A DNA stretch of 64,000 bases, taken from Larix kaempferi. Lineage: Eukaryota; Streptophyta; Pinopsida; Pinales; Pinaceae. Below the pieces are notes generated by a model. The model saw only the letters and a list, made by a program, of their open reading frames with translations. It was not told the origin of the DNA and did no database searches. The stretch lies in NCBI GenBank assembly GCA_027924585.1, contig BSBM01001666.1, forward strand, positions 620,001 through 684,000, written 5' to 3'. Below are positions 57,839 through 64,000 of the stretch, piece by piece; the first letter of the stretch is position 1, and each line of letters starts with the position of its first letter. Both the position numbers and the translations under genes were made by a program.

Positions 57839-59513
57839 TTAAACTTTGCTTACCCACTTTTGTTGCCTTTCATTGAGGTCCTTTTGTGTCAGAAAATGCT
57901 TTAAACTGTTATGGTCAGTTTTGACCACAAACTTGTTCCCCACCAAGTATTGTCTAAACTTGGCCAAGGCATGCATGATGGCTAACATTTCTTTGTCATA
58001 AATGGAATATAGCTTCTCATATGGCTGCAAATTTCTGCTCTCAAATGCTATGGGGTGTTGATTTTGTTTTAGGACAGCCCCTATCCCTTCTCCCGATGCA
58101 TTACATTCCAAGACAAATGGCTTAGTAAAATCAGGTAATGCAAGTACTGGAAAACTACTCATTACCACTTTCATTTTTTGGAAATCCTTTTCAGCCTCTT
58201 CATCCCAATTGAATGCATCCTTCTTGGTCAAATCAGTAAGTGGAGAAGTTAATTTAGAGAAACCTTTCACAAATTTTCTATAATAAGTGCATATTCCAAT
58301 GAAACCTCTCAATGCTGTGATGTTTTTGGGTGATGGCCATTCAAGAATAGCTCTTATTTTTTCCAAGTGTACCTTCACTCCATCTTTCCCAATGATGTGA
58401 CCAAGATATAAAACTTCTCTCAGCCCAAATTCACACTTAGACAACTTAGCAACCAAAGATTGTTCATGAAAAATTTTCAAGACAACTTCTAGATGGTGCA
58501 AGTGTTCCTCCCATGTTTTGATGTAAATTAGAATGTCATCAAAGAAAACCAAAACAAACTTACGGAGCTGTTTGTTGAATATTTGATTCATGCATGATTG
58601 AAATGTGGCTGTAGCATTGGTCAAACCAAAAGGCATGACAAGAAACTCAAAATGGCCATAGTGACATTTGAAAGTTGTTTTATGCACATCCTCTTCCTTC
58701 ATTCGAATTTGATGGTAACCAAATCTAAGATCAATTTTTTAGAAGAATTTTTCTCCATGTAGATCATCCATGAGCTCATTTATTATTGGGATGGAATATC
58801 TATTTTTTATTGATGACTCTAAAATCAATGCACATTCTCAAGGTCCCATCCTTCTTCACCAAAACCACTAAAGAAGCATAAGGACTAGAGCTTGGTCTAA
58901 TGGGTCCCAACTCCAAGAGTTCTTCAATATCCTTTTCAATCTCCTCTGTGAAATTTTTGGGATGTCTATATGGTGGTATTTGTATAGGTGAAGTTCCCAC
59001 CTCCAAAACAATGTTGTGCTCAACTCCTCTATCAAGTGGCCTTCCAGGAGGGAGGTCTCCAAAAACCTTTTCATATTTGTGTAGTAGCTGCCTTATCTCC
59101 TTGAGATGTTTTGAAATATTTATTTTCGGTTTGGATGAAGTGATGTAACATTCATCAACCCACTCAATATCTCCATGCATTAATATGGACCCCATACTGT
59201 GGGAAGTCACTACTTGATTCGAATAGGTGTGTTGCCCTCTAACAACCCTTTGTTTTTCTTCCGAATCTTTGAATCTCATTTCAGGAATTTGATAGTTCAT
59301 TGTATGCTCCCCTATAGAGTACAACCATTTAACTCCCAAGACCACATTAGTATCAGCGATATCAATCACATAAAATCTATCAAAAAAAGTGTAATTACCT
59401 TTGGTGATTTCTAGCTTTGGAATCCATGTTTTGCACGCCATAGTGTTGTGACCTGGAATGATGACTGTGAAGCCATCGAATGGTTCAGTAGGTATCTTCC
59501 TCCTCTCCACCAT
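57839..59513 (-). pseudogene. Family-A protease, reverse transcriptase and RNase H
   Basis: The upstream frame (59513-58800) holds the protease end (DIADTNVVLGVKWL) and the reverse-transcriptase start (LEVGTSPIQIPPYRHPKNFT, SSSPYASLVVLVKKDGTLRM, CIDFRVINKK). A frameshift after VINKK and a stop in KFF*KIDLRFGYHQIRM separate it from the second frame (58702-57839). That frame has FLVMPFGLTNATATFQSCMN, the catalytic FFDDILIY, the connection (HIIGKDGVKVHLEKIRAILE) and RNase H. The first RNase H Asp is changed (LECNASGEGIGAVL, Asp to Asn). Together these would make the polymerase; two breaks and the changed residue inactivate it. Confidence 0.9.
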
Positions 59514-59659
59514 GTCTGAATAAATGAAGTTATGTGAATCCTCTATCTACCAATACCGAGACCCTTTGTCCTTGTAACACTCCCTTGCATCGAATAGTGT
59601 GAAAACGAGGCACTGCTGAAAGTACTGACATCCTTCCTTTGTCAGGTGAAAGATGATTT

Positions 59660-60998
59660 TATTTTCGTTTCCCTTATTCGGTTGTATCATATCCCTCTTC
59701 TTGGTCTGAAATATGTCCTTATTCCTTCATACCCCCTTCATACTCATCATTATAAAAAAATACTTCAATGTATTGTGCTTTACCCTTAACACATTTATGC
59801 CCTGGTACCCATGGTTGGAAGCATGTGTAACACAATTTCTTTCTTATGAGTTCTTCCCTGTTTAGTCCCTCTTTCTTATTCTTTTCAAATGCATCTCTTT
59901 TCCAAGGCTTCTTTTCAAATATGAATTTGGAATGGAAGTTAGGATTTGGAGGAAACCTTGTCCTAGGTAGCACATTTTGTAGATCTCTTGTCAAGTTCAT
60001 GACATCCTTCAATGAATTAGGTTTGTGGGCCTTCACTAAACCTTTTAAGGGTTAATCCAATCCTTCAGTAAAGAGAAACACTAATCTTACCATAGATATA
60101 TCATCCACCTTAATTGATAATTTTTGGAATTCCAACATATATTCAACAGGGGTTCCAACTTGCTTCAATTGGGCTAGTTCTTTGAAAGGAAATTATGGGT
60201 CTTTTTGCTCAAATATTTCTAATACCCTGTCAACAAATTATCCATATGTGGTAACCTGATCATGTCCCAAGGTTTTCATACCATGGAACCACTAATCATT
60301 GGCTTCTCCTTCGAGATGCAAAATAGCCATTTTTAAAGCATCATCTTCCACCATTGGATTCAGCTGAAAATACACATCTAGTTTTTGTACCCAAGTATTT
60401 GCAGAACTTTGAGATGAGCCATCAAAAGTGGGAAGGGACATTTTTCCAATGGAATAATTCAATTCTTTATTCTGAAATGGAGTCCTATTACCTTCCCTCA
60501 TTTTGAGTTTGCTTGCAACATTAAAGTATTGCTCAAAGGGTAGAGTCCTTTTACAATCTTCACTCAACTTTTCCTATTCTTTTACAATCTCTTGCATATC
60601 AAATTGGGTGGTAGGTTCTTCTTTGGTCTCAAGAAATTTAGGTGTAGTATGCATTACTGAACTCTGAAATTCATTAGGTCTATTATGAAGTCCTGTCCTT
60701 GAGAAAAGTTTTCACCCATTGCCTTCTTTTCCTCGAAAGAGGAACTACTACTGCCTCCTATTTCTCCTTTGCTTCCAAGTTGACTAGCCAACAATTTGAA
60801 CCCTTTCATGATTTAGTTTTTCATGACTTCAAAGAATGGTTTCTTGAATTTAGTAAATTCATCTTTATCCTCTGAGGTTCCCTTCTCATCCTTAGCCATA
60901 GTTTCAATCAAATGTTCTTCTTCTCCTACTTCTTCCTCTTCAACAAAGGTGCTTTTAGTTTCAATTCCTAAGGATAGTCCCTGACTTCTTGTCCTCAT
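59660..60998 (-). pseudogene. Family-A gag
   Basis: Starts MRTRSQGLSLGIETKSTFVE at 60998 with a Glu-rich N-terminus and stops at 60813. The central gag domain is at 60567-60292 (KMSLPTFDGSSQSSANTWVQ, KLDVYFQLNPMVEDDALKMA, then HLEGEAND). The C-terminal part at 60036-59719 has a basic region and an unusual knuckle CYTCFQPWVPGHKC, followed by YIEVF and DEYEGG. Between these are stops and frameshifts. Gag packages the element RNA. Confidence 0.85.
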
Positions 60999-61030
60999 TA
61001 ATGGTTAGCCACATTAAGTACAACGACCAT

Positions 61031-61042
61031 GCTCTGACACCA
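61031..61042 (-). other. Family-A primer-binding site
   Basis: TGGTGTCAGAGC on minus, two bases after the LTR end CACTACA; the plus copy has TGGTATCAGAGA at the same place. Confidence 0.85.
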
Positions 61043-61044
61043 CT

Positions 61045-61583
61045 TGTAGTGTCCCTTTTTAAGAATTTGCAAAAACTAGGAAAAATTGCCAATTTTGACC
61101 AATTCGACCCTTAGACTAGTCTTGACTCAACTACTTCCAAATGGCTCCAAATGGTTCTGAATTGCATATAAATTAGTTTGAACGATATTCAGACATGTAA
61201 ATGAGGCTGTTGGATTCTTGGACACTCTTAAAACACTTCTTCAACATTCATTTATAATCATGGAAAAATGATGAACTTTACTAATCAAATCGAGGTTCAC
61301 AATCCCCAAGCGTAGGAGACAAAGATGGCTTCCCAAACACTGTAAAACCTTCCCAAATTTCAGAATAGAGACATGGTACTAATAAAGGACTTCAATGGGA
61401 TCCCCAATTAATCATTAATAAGTTTCTATAAGCTTCTGCAACTCCCATAAATTAGATGTTTGTATACTAGCTTTGACATAGGGGGGAATGATAATAAATC
61501 TTCACAAATTGTTATGAAACTTAAAAATATTGCTCCAAATGCTTGTCTAATGAATATGAAACTTATTCATCATATTAAGGGAG
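61045..61583 (-). repeat. Family-A 5' LTR, truncated
   Basis: Only the last ~540 bp of the LTR remain. It matches 48086-48620 closely and stops at CATCATATTAA, where the other copy continues with TGGAAGTCCATAC. Confidence 0.85.
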
Positions 61584-61729
61584 AACTCTATTCTACTATT
61601 GGTTCGTAGAGCACGACACAGATCGGATCGGCAGAAGACACTCTCGTCTTCAAACCCCAATTTGAAACCCTGAATCTTCGAAGCAAATCGATGGATGGGT
61701 CTTTCACAGCTCGGCTCCGGCGGAGGATC
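61584..61729. other. Unassigned 146-bp segment between two elements
   Basis: GC-richer than the flanks. Read on minus it is open (DPPPEPSCERPIHRFASKIQ, then GFKLGFEDESVF), and on plus MDGSFTARLRRRI is open up to the LTR. It may be a piece of host gene or of the gypsy target site. Not identified. Confidence 0.3.
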
Positions 61730-61940
61730 TGTTGGAATAATGTAGAAATAGGATATTGTGAATCTTTTAGATTTGATGAGTTGTCTAAGATCCAAGTTTA
61801 TAGGATCTAGATCTAGGTTTGTTTGAGATAGCATAAGCTATTTAATGTAATCATTTCTTCATTAATAATTGAATTGGTTTGATACCATTCCTCTGTATGT
61901 GTGAGCCTTTGGCTCTGCACTTCCTCCTCTCCAATTCTTA
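61730..61940 (+). repeat. Copia-4 5' LTR (inner end approximate)
   Basis: About 211 bp. The left end is TGTTGG; the right end is set only by the primer site at 61944. Confidence 0.55.
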
Positions 61941-61943
61941 TTT

Positions 61944-61957
61944 TGGTATTAGAGCCC
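61944..61957 (+). other. Copia-4 primer-binding site
   Basis: TGGTATTAGAGCCC, one change from TGGTATCAGAGCCC. Confidence 0.75.
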
Positions 61958-62135
61958 ATTGTGGCCTGTGGAGTGAAGAGCCCATTGTGGCCTGTGGTGA
62001 AGAACCCATAGTGGCCTGCTGATTGTGAAGAGCCCTCTGCGGCCTGCTGATTGAGAAGCCCATTGTGGCCTACTGTTGTGTGAGTGCCTGATTGGCCTAC
62101 TGGTGTGAAGAGCCTGCGTGGCCTATTGTGCGAGC
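61951..62135. repeat. Minisatellite in Copia-4 leader, ~26-33-bp units
   Basis: About seven units built on GAGCCCATTGTGGCCTGYTG with GTGAA-type spacers, increasingly degenerate 3'. The first unit overlaps the primer-binding site. Confidence 0.85.
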
Positions 62136-63603
62136 CGTTGTTGAAATTTATCCAGCCGCTAATTCGAATTGTTGCAGAGGTGAACTGTGAACCCGTTGAA
62201 TAGAAAGAGGAGCCAGAGATCGCAGAGGAGCCCCCAAAGAGGATAGAAAGAATTGCTTCCAATTAAGGAGAGATTCGGCTTCGAGGATCGTGCATAGATC
62301 CACCAAGAGAAAGTGTAGATCTCAATTGCTGTGTAGATCTGTCAGATCGTGGAGGAGCCGAGTTCTGGCTGTGTAAACTCTGAGTTAAAATCTGATTGAG
62401 GTAGCCACTGCTGCTAGGCCCGTAGAGTTGCTGTTGAACTGTGAAGACTGCCACCCTTGCTGATGTGTGTAGAGAAGCCGTTGAGGAAAATCGTTGAGGC
62501 CAGCTCTGAGAGTGACGTGAAGTTGCAATAAAGTTTGTTGCATAAATCAGAGGCCATGAAATCAGAGTCGTGAAGCCGCCATTGTTGCAGAAGGAGAACA
62601 GATTGCCATTCTAGTGAAGGTCGTGCCACTCCTGAGATAGTGTGAAATTGATGCCCATCTTGAAGAGAAAAGAAATCGCCTTTGCAAGGAGAATCCAGTG
62701 GAGTAGTTCCCTGTTTGTGAAATTAGTCCTGCTTGATTTATATGCCGGCGATACTATGTGCAATTGTAAAGCTGGTGTGGATCCCAGCCCAGGTCAGAGT
62801 CTTAACAAGGACTTTGCTTGATCTAAAGGAGACAACCCGGAGGCTTACCATTGAAGCTGTGACGCTGTGAGTTGCTTGATGTGCGCAGAGGAGGAGAGAC
62901 TTTGCTATTTCCCCCCCCGTCCACAGTCCAACGACCTGAGTGAGTGGTTTTCCGTTTGGACTACACCGTGAATGCACTGCCTCCTATATAATGAAAAGAT
63001 GCTTCTGTATTGAGCTTTGGCCTTTCACTCTCTCGTCGTGGGTCACTGTTTGTCTGTGATAAATCTCTTTTGTTTACCAGATTCGATCATAGAGTGGAAG
63101 CTTACATTACAGCCAGATAAAAGGTGTAGCCGGATTCGATTTTGAAATTGCAGGAGGACAGACGACCTGTTCTGAAGGTTGAATGAGTGCTGGGATACAG
63201 GAGCCTGCGCTGCCTGTCAAAAATCGCTGGAAGACCGCCGTGTTGCAGGCTGCCATCACAATTCAGTTACTGAAGGGAAAGATCGTTGAGAGATCGCTGT
63301 CGCCATTGATCGCAGCCGGGGATGAGACAGAAAAGATCTTGATAGCTGCTCGAGAAAATCGTGGTGTGGCTGTCACCATTAGATTGCTGCCCTCACCGTG
63401 GAGATCAATCTCTGCTCGCTTCCTGCGGAATTGTTGAGATCGCTGCAAATCAACAAAGATTGTGGGAGAAGATTGTGGTGTGGCTGACACCATTGGATCG
63501 CTGCTACCAGCTGCATGTGTGGGGCGTGAAGAAGAAATAAGAATTGGCGTGGATGCTGGCTTGCCAGCTGCCTTAGTGAAAAGAAAACGCTGTTAAAGAA
63601 AAT
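62136..63603 (+). other. Copia-4 untranslated leader
   Basis: Rich in GTGAAG, GAGATCGCTG and GAAGATCGTTG phrases. GTGTGGCTGTCACCATTAGA near 63364 recurs as GTGTGGCTGACACCATTGGA near 63478. Short frames on both strands have no domain features. Confidence 0.5.
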
Positions 63604-64000
63604 ATGAACATGGATTCTGAGCCTCTATATGATGAGGAATGTAGTTCTGAAGAAGACAAAATTTTAATTCAGCTAGAAGTGATGATGATAAACAATTTCT
63701 TAGCTGGAGTTGCAGTGGTTGAAGCAAATCGAATTGACTTTGATGCAGAACTAAACTTTCTTGAAGACTGGCTTGAAAAGCCAAAGAATGTTGACTATGT
63801 TTGTGATGCAGAATGTATCAGGTTTGCAGATGCTGAAGAGATTTTGTTGCAGATTTCCACTACACTGCACATAGCTGATTGTAACCGAGCATGGAGGACA
63901 ATTATCAGTGAAAAGTTCGCAGAATTTGCAGAAGCACAAGGAAGATTCAGGACAGCAAATGCTCAATCAAATTCCATAATGAACAATGAAGACTTCAAGC
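63604..64000 (+). CDS. Copia-4 first protein, DWLE-module, 3' end beyond window
   Basis: ATG at 63604 opens a frame of 132 codons without a stop to the window end. The start MNMDSEPLYDEECSSEEDKI is strongly acidic. A central block reads FDAELNFLEDWLEKPKNVDY, then DAECIRFADAEEILLQ, and a later part is ISEKFAEFAEAQGRFRTANA. It is predicted to be largely helical and acidic. The central block resembles DWLENPNYVEVD-type sequence in Copia-1 at 5.7 kb. It does not look like the UBN2 gag of other copia elements here. It may be an unusual gag N-terminus or an extra protein. It is the only transposon frame of this length in the window that is undisturbed. Confidence 0.6.
   Translation, partial: MNMDSEPLYDEECSSEEDKILIQLEVMMINNFLAGVAVVEANRIDFDAELNFLEDWLEKPKNVDYVCDAECIRFADAEEILLQISTTLHIADCNRAWRTIISEKFAEFAEAQGRFRTANAQSNSIMNNEDFK

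Larger units (their letters stand above)
48086..61583 (-). mobile_element. Gypsy family A, minus copy (near complete, nested insertions)
   Basis: On minus: truncated 5' LTR (61583-61045), primer site, gag, protease, reverse transcriptase, RNase H, integrase and a full 3' LTR (51054-48086). Domain order with integrase after RNase H is Ty3/gypsy. Nested within are Copia-3 (in integrase) and solo LTR S2 (in the 3' LTR). Coding parts carry many stops and frameshifts. The bases next to the 3' LTR end are CAATG; the matching flank cannot be checked because the 5' LTR is cut at about 61583. Confidence 0.88.
61730..64000 (+). mobile_element. Copia-4: 5' end of a copia-like element, runs off the window
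   Basis: A short LTR-like sequence (TGTTGGAATAATG...CCAATTCTTA) is followed by TGGTATTAGAGCCC, a copia-type primer site. The interior begins with a minisatellite, then about 1.5 kb of leader without convincing coding, then an open frame from 63604 that is still open at the window end. Copia assignment rests on the TGTTGG start and primer site; the single LTR seen and the unusual first protein keep confidence moderate. Confidence 0.65.

Overview
The window looks like nuclear DNA from a large, repeat-rich land-plant genome. A gymnosperm is my best guess, from dense nested LTR retrotransposons, AT-rich spacers and very few gene pieces, but no single sequence proves it. Plant origin is supported by fragments of three plant-type genes: a GLUTAMINE DUMPER-like gene, a GEM-like GRAM-domain gene and the 5' end of a proteasome RPT5 gene. 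I see no intact protein-coding gene, rRNA, CRISPR array or bacterial feature.

Layout. 1-13.9 kb: AT-rich spacer with short tandem duplications, one complete but gene-poor copia-type element (Copia-1, 2644-7036, LTRs plus near-identical 5-bp target duplication) and one or two unrecognised coding-like scraps. 13.9-19.6 kb: a 5'-truncated, decayed copia element (Copia-2) whose reverse transcriptase is split by a 1.8-kb terminal-inverted-repeat transposon. 20.6-36.6 kb: a gypsy element of family A in plus orientation. Its 5' LTR is split by a 9.4-kb LTR element (element C), which carries a solo copia LTR and a glutamine-dumper-like gene. Downstream, family-A pieces are scrambled (an inverted RNase H/integrase block inside gag) and joined to the 3' half of a second gypsy family (B). 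37.1-39.4 kb: a probable long LTR on minus. 39.4-48.1 kb: the most gene-like stretch, with a GEM-like pseudogene (41.0-41.6 kb), a possible orphan exon (43.3 kb) and RPT5 exons 1-2 (44.5-44.8 kb). 48.1-61.6 kb: a second family-A gypsy element on minus. Its 3' LTR holds a solo LTR, and its integrase is interrupted by Copia-3, a gag-protease-only copia element whose own 5' LTR holds a hAT-like transposon. 61.7-64.0 kb: the start of another copia-like element (Copia-4) running off the window, with an open reading frame that is still intact.

Reading the two family-A LTRs against each other gives empty-site evidence for two nested insertions: C with ATAAG on both sides, and the 48.7-49.9 kb solo LTR with AAATC on both sides. 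The transposon proteins are almost all broken by stops or frameshifts, and several have lost catalytic residues. The most unusual items are the gene inside element C, the Ser/Asp-rich repeat tail that takes the place of integrase and reverse transcriptase in Copia-3, and a DWLE-containing acidic protein module shared by Copia-1 and Copia-4.
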